Below, one piece after another: positions 50,390 to 61,317 of a stretch of 64,000 nt of DNA (position 1 is its first letter; the number at the start of each line of letters is the position of its first letter). Source of the stretch: Neurospora intermedia (lineage: Eukaryota > Ascomycota > Sordariomycetes > Sordariales > Sordariaceae). The DNA is taken from NCBI GenBank assembly GCA_037102815.1, contig BTPP01000003.1, positions 1,922,001-1,986,000 of the forward strand, written 5' to 3'. The notes under the pieces are model-generated. The model had not been told where the DNA came from, searched no databases, and saw nothing but the letters and a program-made list of their open reading frames with translations. The translations under genes and the position numbers were made by a program.

Positions 50390-50771
50390 GCGTAGGTACG
50401 AGCCGGATAAATCGACTGTGTTCGATTCTTAATCGACTGTGTGGAGCTCATACAAACAGAAGACCAAGACCCAAAACTTGGCATTTCTGGGCATCGCTCT
50501 GGCGCAGCAGCAACCATCACCAAGTACTTACCAAAAGACATCATTCAAGTTTTGAACCACGACAACCAAAGCTCAAAACAACGTTTGTGAGGGCGCTGAA
50601 CTCTCATTCACACGCGGGGGCCTCTCGCCGGCCCCCTGCACCCCCGGAACTAACCCTAATAACCCTAACCACTAACCCTAACACTAACCTTGGGGGCAGC
50701 CCGCGAAAAGTTACCTGTACACAGTCGATTAAGAATCGAACACAGTCGATTTATCCGGTCCGCGTAGGTAC
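50390..50771. mobile_element. Miniature inverted-repeat element with 10-bp target duplication (Mutator-like by structure)
   Basis: A 362-bp body (50400-50761) is bounded by inverted repeats of 43 bp. The inner 40 bp (50403-50442 and 50719-50758) are perfectly complementary; the outermost three differ by two bases. Each arm holds the octamer CGACTGTG twice. The body is flanked on both sides by GCGTAGGTAC (50390-50399, 50762-50771), a direct 10-bp repeat that reads as a target-site duplication. Long inverted ends with 9-11-bp duplications are characteristic of Mutator-like DNA transposons, so this looks like a non-autonomous derivative. The body carries three CCCTAA telomere-type units (50650-50689) and no open frame for a transposase. 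The perfect ends suggest recent movement. Confidence 0.8.
50650..50689. repeat. Interstitial telomere-like CCCTAA repeats
   Basis: Three CCCTAA units (TTAGGG on the other strand), plus degenerate ones, within ~40 bp inside the inverted-repeat element. TTAGGG is the telomere repeat of Neurospora and most filamentous ascomycetes. Confidence 0.75.
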
Positions 50772-50796
50772 CTAGGTACCTCTAGAGGTACCTAGG
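50771..50796. repeat. Perfect 26-bp palindrome
   Basis: Two copies of CCTAGGTACC/GGTACCTAGG surround a central TCTAGA, making a perfect palindrome immediately beside the right target duplication of the inverted-repeat element. Confidence 0.85.
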
Positions 50797-51564
50797 GTGG
50801 ATAGTGGATCGTGGACGGAGATACTATGTACGCTCGGGACCATAGAGCTACGGTACGGATGAAGTCGTCTTGATGTCCATGGGGAACGATAAAGGACTTT
50901 CTGCATGCATCCCGGAAAAAGACTCCAATGTTCAGATCGGCAGGCCAGCGACATGTGCTGAGTGGACGACCTCCGAAGGTCCCGTCTCTCGCTCCGCCCT
51001 CCGTCCACCGTTGTCTGAGCCCGCGGTCCGCAGCCCGGCCGGGAGCCAAGAACTTCGGATCAACGGACAAGCCAGATGACGCACCGTGTCATGCCTGCTC
51101 ATCCCCGCTATCCCGCCTTCCGCCGTCCCCGCGGTCGAATTTCAACCTCTATACCTACGTATAGTGTAGTGGTGTAGTGGACAATGTACATACATGTAAG
51201 AGGTGCTTGTCTGTGGAGCCGTGGCAGTTGAGCTTCAAATTCTGAACTCTTCTTTGAGCCGCCGAGAGCCAGTCACAGACCCCGGTGTGTTGTCGGGTAC
51301 GCAGGTCAACGTACCGGTTGCATGAAGGCCTGGAAACCTGTTCATCAGGCCGGGTCGGGTTCGATTTGCCCGGGTGCAGGCGCGACGACAACGCATCAAG
51401 GGAACTGCCCCCTTCGAGCGAGGTTTTAAACTTTTGACGACCAAGTGAAAGTGGGGACGTGGAACTTGACCCGAGGGGACCATGGACCGACCCCTCCCTC
51501 TCCCTCACAGTGTCGAGTGAATGGGTGTGTTTGCAACGCTTTGGATTCTGGAAGCGCGCCCCCT

Positions 51565-51587
51565 CCCCCCCCCCCCCCCCCCCCCCC
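51565..51587. repeat. C23 homopolymer tract
   Basis: Twenty-three consecutive C (preceded by C-rich DNA) in the dnm1 upstream region. Exact length is uncertain. Frames through it give only polyproline or polyglycine. Confidence 0.85.
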
Positions 51588-52189
51588 GGGGTTATAGATT
51601 TTTGGCATCCACATCGACGTCCACATCCACACTCACCATCGAGGCGCCGCGACAACTACTGAGGGCAGCCCTCATCGCTTCATGTTTCGAGCTGTCTGTG
51701 TGCTGCCTTGAACTCGTTGTACTGTACGTATCGGCTGCACTTCGATAGATCATCGATCGCCTCGTGCCTTGTCCCGCCAGTCAGCCAGCAACAGGCAACA
51801 CAAGTTTCTTGGTTGTAAACTCTTTTCCTGTCCTGAAGCCGATCCGCTTGATCCAAACCACCTGCCCGACTCGGGTTCTGTCGCCAGCCTCTTCTCCTGC
51901 CACCCGCCCGCACAGCCGCCAACCGCCTAGAACTCGTCTTGTATTTACCAAGTTTCTGAATCGACGAGACCATCGACCCTCAGATAAACCCGGGAGCCCA
52001 CTTGCCCCCATACACCCACCCGGTCCCGTGCGACCGCCCGAATCGTGACCTCGTCCTGCCCGACCTCGGGCCCGTTTTCACACTTCCGTCTTGCGCTAAA
52101 CTCCGGCTTCCGCCCACCTTCTCGCTTGCGTTTGCGCTTTCTAAACGCGACTGATCTTCTCGGCTTTTTTTTCCCGCTCAACCGTCATC

Positions 52190-54879
52190 ATGGCTGCTCT
52201 CGGTGACGATCTGCTGGGCGTTGTCAACAAGTTGCAAGACTTGGTCTTCAACACCATCGGCAACGATTCCCTGGATCTGCCCCAAATCGTACGCAACACC
52301 CGCCCACCACCTTCACCTGTCCGCTCCATGCCCGCAACCGCTCCTTGCCCCGTCGTCCTTCTTTCCCCTTCTTTTTCCGCCACCAGACTGCTGACGACCC
52401 CTGCTCTCCATCACAGGTTGTCGTTGGATCCCAGTCCGCTGGAAAGTCGTCCGTCCTCGAGAACATTGTCGGTCGCGACTTTCTTCCCCGCGGCAGTGGA
52501 ATCGTTACTCGGAGACCCCTCATTCTTCAGCTGATAAACGTCCCCGCCGACGACGACGCCGAAGATGCAACCCATCCCAGCTACAGGAACCCCAATGCTG
52601 CTGGCCGCAACGAGTGGGCAGAGTTTCACCACATTCCCAATCGGAGGTTCACCGATTTTGGCGACGTCAAGCGCGAAATCGAAAATGAGACCGCGCGAGT
52701 TGCGGGTACCAACAAGGGAATCAACCGCCAGCCCATCAACCTAAAGATTTTCTCTCCCCACGTTTTGAACCTAACGCTCGTTGATTTGCCTGGTCTCACA
52801 AAGGTACGCCGCTTTGAAGCTCTGGTGTACATGCCGTCATAACTTGGTCTAACGTATATCCGTGCAGGTTCCCATCGGAGACCAGCCTACAGACATAGAG
52901 AAGCAGACGCGCAACCTCATCTCCGAGTACATTGCAAAGCCCAACAGTATTGTCTTGGCTGTCTCGCCCGCTAACGTCGACATTGTGAACTCGGAGGCTT
53001 TGAAGCTTGCCAGGCATGTCGATCCCATGGGTAGGAGGACTATTGGTGTCCTCACAAAGGTCGATCTCATGGATCACGGAACAAATGCCCTGGACATACT
53101 GTCTGGTCGGGTTTACCCGCTCAAGCTTGGTTGGATTGGCGTGGTAAACAGATCGCAGCAGGATATTCAGGGCAACAAGCCCATGGAAGAGGCCTTGAAG
53201 TCCGAGTCCGAGTTCTTCAGGCATCATCCCGCGTATCGAAACATCTCCACCCGTTGCGGAACTCAGTTCCTCGCCAGGACCCTCAACACCACCTTGATGG
53301 CTCACATTCGCGAACGCCTGCCAGACATCAAGGCTCGTCTTAATACCTTGATGGGTCAAACCCAGCAGGAACTGGCAAGCTACGGGGACATGCACTTCAG
53401 TGGCAAGGAGCACCGAGGTTCTCTTATTCTGCAGCTCATGACCAGGTTTGCGTCGTCTTTCATCGCGTCCATTGACGGTACCTCGACGGAAATCTCGACA
53501 AAAGAGCTCTGCGGCGGTGCTCGTATCTACTACATTTTCAACTCGGTCTTTGGAAGCTCTCTGGAATCGATCGACCCCACTTCCAATTTAACCGCCCTCG
53601 ATATCCGGACCGCGATTCGCAACTCGACTGGTCCCCGGCCTAGTTTGTTTGTACCTGAGATGGCCTTCGATCTCCTTGTCAAGCCCCAGATCAAGCTTCT
53701 TGAGCCACCCAGTCAGCGCTGCGTAGAGTTGGTATATGAGGAGCTCATCAAGATCTGCCACACTTGTGGCTCGACTGAGCTATCGAGGTTTCCCAGGCTG
53801 CAAGCCAAGCTCATCGAAGTTGTTTCTGATTTGCTTAGGGAACGGTTGGGTCCCGCGTCCAACTATGTCGAGTCGCTAATTTCCATCCAGAGGGCTTACA
53901 TCAACACTAACCACCCCAACTTCCTCGGTGCGGCTGCAGCAATGAGCCACGTTGTGAGCAATAAGCAGGAGAGAGAGAGGAAACGTCTGATTCAAGAGGA
54001 GCGCGAAAGACGTGAACGGAGACGGCTGAAGGAGCTTGGTACGAATGCCACCGAGACCCCTATTGAAGGGGAAGAAGAAAGTACTGCCCTGGAAAAGACG
54101 GACAACGTCCACGTGCGCAAAACCGCTGGAAAGGGTGCCCGCAGCATGTCTCCGGCTGTCCGGGAGAACGGCCCTGGCAGCATTGCAAGCGCTTTGAACG
54201 GAGCCAGATCGAATTCTCCTTCTCGCTTTAACGGAGGGCAAGGCGTGGGTAATGCCAAGGAGTCCTTTCTGAACTATTTTTTTGGCAAAGACGGAGCCAT
54301 TGTTCCCGGTCCTTCAAACAGCGGCAACATTGGACGCCATGTCAACCAGGCCATGGAGCCTACATTTAGCCAAAGCATGAGACGCCCAGACGACAGACAG
54401 GTGCGAGCGCCTGCTCAGTCGATAAAAGTGGATGATGACATGGACTATGTCGGCAATGCGAAGGGCACTGAGCTTGTGAGTTGGCCATATTCGCTTTAAG
54501 TCTCTTGCTATTTTTTTTTTCTTTTTTTTTTTCTTGTGCGGCATATGCTAACAACTTTCTGATGCAGAGCAATGACGGCGAGCCGGCCATGACAGATCGC
54601 GAGGCTATGGAAGCCGAGCTGATCCGGGCTTTGATCAGCTCCTACTTCAACATTGTGCGCGAAAGCATCGCAGATCAGGTGCCCAAGGCCATCATGCATT
54701 TACTAGTCAACCACTGCAAGGATGTTGTTCAAAACCGCCTTGTTAGCGAACTTTACAAGGAGACGCTGTTTGAGGAGCTGCTTTATGAGGATGATGCAGT
54801 GAAAAAGGAGCGGGAGAAGTGCGAAAAGTTGCTCCAGACATATCGGGAGGCGGCTAAGATCATTGGTGAAGTTGTATAA
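52190..54879 (+). CDS. dnm1: Dynamin-related GTPase Dnm1 (mitochondrial and peroxisomal fission)
   Basis: Four exons (52190-52288, 52417-52803, 52868-54475, 54568-54879; introns of 128, 64 and 92 bp) give 801 residues. The GTPase domain shows the P-loop GSQSAGKSS (37-45), switch [28 protein letters not shown] and TKVDLMD. The middle domain follows ([34 protein letters not shown]). After [14 protein letters not shown]-type helix residues there is a ~130-residue variable insert rich in charged and S/N residues, then the GTPase effector domain ([27 protein letters not shown]). The insert and length (801, against ~700 for Vps1) favour Dnm1/Drp1 over the vacuolar dynamin. It would be recruited by Fis1-type adaptors. 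Two different miniature elements lie on either side of the gene. The last intron has a long T-rich tract. Confidence 0.95.
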
Positions 54880-55260
54880 GGCTGGGCTCTACCTTTCCTC
54901 AGGCTACACCTACAGACCTTGCGAGGCCGACTCTGGTAGCAGCAGTACGACTGATGTATGTATTATGAACCGATCAGACTTAGAAAGGGGTTATGGCAGT
55001 TTCTCAATGGAGGCACTTGTGGCTTGTGTGTTTTTTGTTTTACGACGTTTAAGAGTAGCCCCCTGCTGGCTAGCTGCAGTGATATCTTGCCGTTCCGCGC
55101 AGCAAAGGGTGACGTATACGAGGATGGCGACTTTCTCCGTTTCGGAGGTAAACTGAGAGCTTCTTGAATAGACAATACGTGTCTCTGGAAGGAATGTGCA
55201 CTACTTAGATAATGGTGCTCATCGCTTAGATGTCAATTTCTCGTCTGGAATAAAGAGTGA

Positions 55261-55598
55261 TACAGTAACTACCCCTGCTTTTGCATAAAACCCTCTAAGT
55301 GCTTATAAATTCCCAGCCGCAATCATCTAGTATGGGAAAGTGCATAAAAGCATAAATGCATACACTTCTGGCAGCAATTTTGGTGTAATATGCACTTTTT
55401 AGAATAGAGGTACCTCTTGTGGGGCCTTTTGGGGCTTCATAGGTGGGCTAGCAATCTGAGAAGCCTCTAAAATTTCTACGCCTGGGGGGGGGGGGGGGGG
55501 GGGAGGGGTCTTGGCGTGAGCCTGCTCGTGCATATTTACCTCTAAATGCATACAAACCTCTGGCCGGATTACATGCACGAACAGGGGTAATTACTGTA
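55261..55598. mobile_element. TA-flanked miniature inverted-repeat element (Tc1/mariner-type by structure)
   Basis: The ends TACAGTAACTACCCCTG (55261) and, as reverse complement, TACAGTAATTACCCCTG (55598) pair over at least 26 bp with four mismatches, mostly C/T differences. TA sits at both outer edges, matching the TA target preference of Tc1/mariner/pogo transposons, and the CAGT start is typical of them. The 338-bp body has no transposase frame. Inside are the G20 tract and two similar AAATGCATACA...TCTGG stretches near 55355 and 55544. It is a non-autonomous relic or an active miniature copy; divergence between the arms suggests it is older than the element at 50.4 kb. Confidence 0.7.
55484..55503. 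repeat. G20 homopolymer tract
   Basis: Twenty consecutive G inside the TA-flanked miniature element, followed by AGGGG. Length is uncertain by nature. Confidence 0.85.
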
Positions 55599-56011
55599 CT
55601 ATGCCGTAATGTCAGCTTGACCAAGTTGTCACTCGGACAGATAGGATTCGCGTGTGTGTACACTGTACATATAAGCGTCAGGTACAAGTACTTAGCCAAG
55701 GTAAGTATTTAGACTAGTGCCAGTATAGTACACTACTGTATAGTAGTTACTAACACGCGCCACACAAGTTAACGAAGCATCCCAAACTCGCCAAAGCACA
55801 GAAGTCAGGCAGGCTGCAAGCGCGAGGAGCCTCGGGGCACGGACCATGGCCGCAACCTTTTGCTGGTAGGAAGGTAGAGGTATCATTACAAGTCGAATAT
55901 GGAAGATGGGATTCGGTAACGCTTGCAAAGTTCGTTCCTCTGTGCAGACGAATAGGCAGGAGCGAGGCCCTACCCCGGAGTCCTTGACCACGATTTTTCC
56001 ACCCTTCCAGG

Positions 56012-56200
56012 TCATTTTCTAGTCGTCAAGACATCTCTCTTCTCCCACAAGGTGTACGTACCTACGTAAAAGGCCGCGGCCACGAGCACCACCACAACGA
56101 ACACGGTCATCAGTTTCGACAGTCGCGGCTGCGCTTGGCCGTCTGGTGCGGCTGTCTGGTGCGATTGCCGCCCACGCGCCCTCTGCCATTCACCATCCAT
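56012..56200 (-). CDS. Possible 62-residue single-pass membrane peptide
   Basis: A short minus-strand frame starts MDGEWQRARGRQSHQ and holds a single hydrophobic helix (MTVFVVVVLVAAAFYVG) after a basic/Gln-rich half. A GTACGT donor-like sequence follows the helix, so the true protein could continue through another exon or be joined to an upstream exon (a second frame lies at 56251-56472). No family recognised; it may not be a gene. Confidence 0.22.
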   Translation of the reverse strand: MDGEWQRARGRQSHQTAAPDGQAQPRLSKLMTVFVVVVLVAAAFYVGTYTLWEKRDVLTTRK

Positions 56201-56804
56201 TCATCTTGCACCTTTCACGTCAGCAGCTCACCCTTCACGTTCAGCTAATCCTATGCACTATACCAACCTTCAACCACGCTCACCACCACCTTAGCAGTCA
56301 TATCGCACAACAAAGTTGACGCAGACGGCAAGGAAGCTACTATACCTTCACCGATCTCGGCCGACTTCGCCCATATACCAAGCAAGACTTCCAAGGTGTA
56401 TATGGGTAGTCGAAGATAGCACAGAACCCGCGGACCTTCATCTGATTTAGCGCTGAACTGGACTTGGCTCATTTCTGTGCTGTGGATTGGCAGCCTCCGA
56501 CCGAGAAAGGGAGCTCTCTGCTCGGCTGGGTTTTCACCACTTTCTTCGGCCTTTCAAGGAAAGAAGTTTTCTTTGGTGTGCAAGGTCCAGGTCTAGCCGA
56601 TCGTTGTCAACCTTACAGAGCTGTCGAGGTTGTCCTCCTTGCCATTGACAAGTGTTACCCCTAGAACTGCTACCTTACCTCTGTCCTTCTCCTCTTTCTT
56701 CTTGATATCACCTCTACGTACTTTCATTTCCGCTGTCCCTGCTGTCATCATCATTTTCCATCCATCCCACTGCGTCAGCCAAGGGTCTCTTCTGCGTTGT
56801 CACG

Positions 56805-59800
56805 ATGACTGGGGATGGAGAAGACGTTCATCCGGGTCCGGTGCCGAAACGAAGTGGCTCAGTTCCAACGTTGAGGGATGATCAAGATCGCAATAGCTCC
56901 ATAGAGGTGTTCGACTCATCATCAGCGGCGAGCACTGTGCTCGCCGTACCAACCCAGACAGAGCCGGACGTCGGCATGACAGAAGCTCCCAAAATGTCGT
57001 TGCTAGGGAAGCGCCAGAGTCGCGAGCATGCTGCCGATTCCGAGCACTCTTCCGAGTCTGGTGCAAACGTCAAAAAGGTGAAGCTGGCGCAGGACCGGGC
57101 CAGACAAGCTGTCGCATTAAACAAGCTGCCGAAGGATAAGTCTCGGTTGTCTGCTGAGGTTTGGCATCACATCTTCAGTTTCTGCCCCCCACGATCACTG
57201 GGCAATTTGCTACGCGTTAACAAATTGTTCAACCATTATCTTGATCCTTCTTCGTCACTGGTCAACAGAGAAGTTCCTCTTCCAACCGCCAAGGGAGTTT
57301 TGGGTTTCCTCAAGCCAAATGTCATCTGGCAGCTTTCCAGGCGGCTTTTTTGGCCACAGATGCCTGCCCCTCTTCGGTCAATGGCCGAGATCGATATGTG
57401 GCGGCTCGCTTGCTCATTAAAGTGCCAAAATTGCAACAAGCAACCAGCACAAAGCCACGCTGCCTTGTCTGAAACATGCTCTACGGCAGCTGCTCCTTGT
57501 CTAGGCCCGGGCCTGAATGGTGTTGCTGTCATCTGGCCGTTCGCTAGTCGCCTCTGCGGTCGCTGCTTGGTAATGACCTCGACCAAGGTATGTCTGCCTC
57601 AAAATCTGGAGAGAGAACCTCACAGCTGGCTAATACGTCCAGGAAATCGACTTCATGGTCACTCAATCTACCCCCTCCGCAGTTCTTCAAGGGATTGCGT
57701 TCGCCTACGTAACGCCAGACCTCCGCATTCAGCCATCCAATACGCCTGACACAGATAAACTAAAATTGTTTTCCGCCACCGACGTCGCCGAAGTGAACAA
57801 GGAGTTCCATGACGTCCAAGCCCTCGGTCCTGGAGCCATGGACGAATGGATGAAGGGCCTCAATAACCGTGGTAAGAATATGCAGAATCAGGCATTAAGG
57901 TGGGAGAAATGGTATATGTCAGGTGGCGTTACAAGGATGCGTACCGAACTTTATCCAGGCTATGTTAACAACAAGGTCTCGTCGATCCCGAATTCAAACT
58001 CCGCAACGCCTGCCGCATCGCCAACCTCTTATCCAATTGCTCTACCCGCAACCCGAGCACAACTGCCCTCATCGCAGGCTTCGTCTCAACCACGACAAGA
58101 AAGGACCGCCGAGGAGGTCGCTGAACTCAAGGCCATCAGAAAGGCTGAAATTGAGCGACGGGCTCTACTCTTGGATCCCCCCCTTACATCCGATGTCCTT
58201 CAGCATCTTCCTGCGTTCGAAGCGGCCATGCAGATTGTCCTCCCGTTCCAGGACAAGGATTGGGATTTTCTTAAGCCTAGACTCCTCACCCAACGAGGTG
58301 AGGCAGAACACCGACACCCTGGACTGCTTGTAATCAAAGAAGAGGCTCAGCAGAATCGCACCGAGCGTCGTCAACTCGAGGCGACACTGGCAACAACGAA
58401 GGAGGCGCGGGAACTCATAGATAAGCAATGGGAGGAGACGCAAGCGCCATTGCGTGTGAGAATAGCCGGTCTTGCTGACGAGGCAATTCGTGAGACTTGG
58501 GGAAAGGGCAAGAAAGTGACAAGGGATAACTGCGCCAAGTTTGCCGTTGATGTTCTTTGCTACATACGAAAACGTTTCTATGCTGAGGTCGCCGAGAAGG
58601 CCGCTGCTGCTCACTCCGTTGGCCGAGAAGTCCCGGTTGATCCTCCAGAGGGCCCCTTCACCCAAAAGCTTACCTTGGAGAACATGAAGTGGATTTTTGA
58701 TACCAAGATCAAGCCTCATACGGAGTCATACCGCAAAGAGCTTTTCTATTGCAATGGGTGTGACTCAAATGCGAAAACATTTGGCTTTGAGGGAGTAATC
58801 CAACACTACGCAGCCAAACACACGACTGCTCTCAGCTTAGGCACCATCGTTGTTCATTGGAGGGCAGAGTGGCCGCAGTACCCTCCTTTTCGTTCTGAGC
58901 ATCGACTCTCCAGACAACTACCTCACAACCACGGCTTCCGACCATCTTTTGTTGGTAGCTTGGGAGTGCCTGTGTTGTCACAGGGACACGACTACCCGTC
59001 CACGAATGGACACGCCGGGCTTCTTTCCTTTCAAACCTATCCAGCACCTGGATATCATACTGCGCTATATCCAGAACAGTATCAGGCAATCCTTCCGCCA
59101 GTCTACCCTCAAGGCCACTATAATCCCGCTCCACAGCAGCCCCTTTACGGACAGCCGCCGCTCCCACCACCACAGCAGCAGCAGCAGCAGCAGCAGCAGC
59201 CTTATATAGCTCAGCCGCCCTTGTATCCGCCTTACCAACATCCGGCTACAACGTACCCTCCCCTCGCTACCAGCGAGCCGCCACAAGGATATGGGCCACC
59301 GCCACCTGCGGTACAAGCCTACAACTACAACTCTTTTCAGGCAAATGCTCACAGTTCGTACCCTGAAATACAACCTCCTGGATACCCCGACGGCTACCAG
59401 ATCAGGCTCGAGATAGTTGCTCGGTCATCGCGCGAAACCTGGAACAGTCTTGGGGTTATCAGAGATTTGCCAGGCAGCATTAGGGTCTTCGTCACGATCC
59501 ATCATCTCGTCAAACGGTTTTATGCAATGTTTGGCGAGGTTCCTCCATTTTCCATGTTCATCGATGGTCTTTCCAACAATAAGGACATGCGGCCTGTGCG
59601 GAACGTGAACGGACTGGTCTGCAAAGCCTGCCATCTCAAACTTGGAAATGCTCCGCACGTAGTGGAAGAACGAAAAGCGTTTTCCCTGCCGCAGCTGGTT
59701 AATCACTTCCAATCCAAACATATCGAGCCTATGCAGGCTCAGGGAGTTTACCCACTGCTTGACTGGATCATGGATATGGTTTTGCTCCCTAATCTCGAAA

Positions 59801-61317
59801 CACTTTCAAACTTGAGAACCTGTGGCGAGCCCCAGAGGGGTATGCTTGCAGATGCTCTGCCATATCTCTTCCAACCCCGTTTGATGTCTGCTCAACAATA
59901 CCCTTCACCGTACCCGGTGCTGTCTAAGGGTAGGCAATTCGAGTTCTCAGGACTGGAGCTGAACGGTCTCGCCGGTCGTGAACAACCATACAATGGGTCC
60001 CCCGCCCCAAGGCAATATTTATCGGCTGGTCATCCATCTGGTAGAGACTTCGGCAACATGGTCCTACCTACCCTCACCAATGGCCGCTCTGATGCTCCTC
60101 AGATTGGCTATGTTTCAGAGCAACAACCAAGCTTGAACTTATCCGTTCCGGATACCTCTGACTTTGGAAGAGACGTGCAAGACGAAGGCACGATGGCTGA
60201 AGCACGAAACCTTCTTGATGACATCAGTGACATGGATAATCAGGGCAGGCATGTGAATCTTCACCCAGCCATGGAGAGTGCCCGCTTATCCTTTGAGGAA
60301 GCCAAGAAGGTTGAGGCCGGAACTGAGGAGCGGAACAAGGGATGGAATACAAGCAGGACTGAGTCCGGCAAGTCATATTCCTCGTACCACAACTCTGGCG
60401 CTGGCGAACATGCCAATCGGCCGCGTGAAGCTTCATTAGTTTTTCATCCAGCAACCCACACGCCTCCACGACCCTCGACGGCGGTTAGTCGGGCAATGCA
60501 ACCCTTGTCAATTACTGGACACGAAAAAATATCCAATTTACAGCACCAAGGACACCCTTCGGCGGTTGACCATCGACATAGAAATTTGAACGATCGCTCT
60601 TACACCATCGAGCACGGAATGGCCGCAGTCTCGGGCGCCGCACCCCCGTCGAGAATCTATGATCGCCACGACGAGGATTCCAGACGTTCGAGGTCCCCGG
60701 TGTACGGCGCCAGTTACCAGTCGGTCCCGGCCGGAAGAGATCGAAGTTTGTTGATGCAGCAGGTAGCACCAGCCTATCTCTCTGGGGCTAGGGTACCTCC
60801 TCTGAACGACGAGGTGGAGTACAGCCGCTATCGTTCACAAACAGTTGTGTCGGAATATGTCCCAAGGCGAGCTGACACTGAGGTATATGGCCGACCTCCC
60901 CGCCGGCCGGAGTATCATGATCAAGACCAAATCCCTAGACCGGAGTACTACCGCAATTTGGTAGACGCCCGGTCTCACTCACGCCAACTGGCACCAGCAC
61001 TGCCTGCCGACACATATGAGATCGTGCAAGTTAGGGACGAGCAAGGAGAGTATCTCATCCGGCGCCCCGTGCGACGGGACGCGGCAGCCCAATCTTTCCA
61101 CGATGCAGGACGTAGGGCCCATCGGGACGCGAATCCTGACGGTGCAGCTTCGTATGCTGACAGCGAGCAGCCTGTCTATACCGCGGATTCGCGCGAGGCT
61201 TCATCCGCAGCATATACTAGACATGGTACTATGGTGAGAGAGGACACAGAGCGAGTAGCCCGTGGAAGGGATCCTTACTATGAAGAATATGACCCTCGGT
61301 TCCCGGGTGCCTCGTGA
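56805..61317 (+). CDS. Large F-box-like protein of unknown function
   Basis: Two exons (56805-57587, 57643-61317; 55-bp intron) give 1485 residues. An F-box-like motif lies at ~114-147 (LSAEVWHHIFSFCPPRSLGN, then LLRVNKLFNHYL). Two Cys pairs follow (CQNC and CGRC, ~210-255), which could bind zinc. A basic helical region (RTAEEVAELKAIRKAEIERR and on, ~400-560) is next, then a FYCNGCDSN...HYAAKHT unit like a degenerate finger. A P/Q/Y-rich stretch has nine Gln encoded by pure CAG. A second VCKACHLKLG...HFQSKH unit comes near residue 930. The last ~500 residues are disordered and rich in R, S and Y. F-box proteins link substrates to SCF ubiquitin ligases. The paired C2-H2-like units look like a fungal-specific family; I cannot name a function. 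Confidence 0.85.
59173..59199 (+). repeat. Coding (CAG)9 repeat
   Basis: Nine consecutive CAG codons encode nine glutamines in the proline/tyrosine-rich part of the F-box protein. Confidence 0.85.

Larger units (their letters stand above)
49961..52189. other. Divergent intergenic region between cox19 and dnm1
   Basis: 2.2 kb without a host gene. It contains a complete-looking miniature inverted-repeat element (50400-50761), a 26-bp palindrome beside it, a C23 tract (51565-51587) and the long pyrimidine-rich dnm1 leader and promoter (51750-52189). Confidence 0.55.
54880..56804. other. Intergenic, dnm1 to F-box gene
   Basis: 1.9 kb. The left part is the dnm1 3' UTR. A TA-flanked miniature element occupies 55261-55598. 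A small minus-strand frame (56012-56200) may encode a membrane peptide. The right 250 bases are the pyrimidine-rich F-box promoter and leader. Confidence 0.5.

Noticed and set aside
52190-54879. Assignment as the vacuolar dynamin Vps1
   Set aside because: The ~130-residue insert before the effector domain and the 801-residue length fit Dnm1/Drp1 rather than the ~700-residue Vps1.
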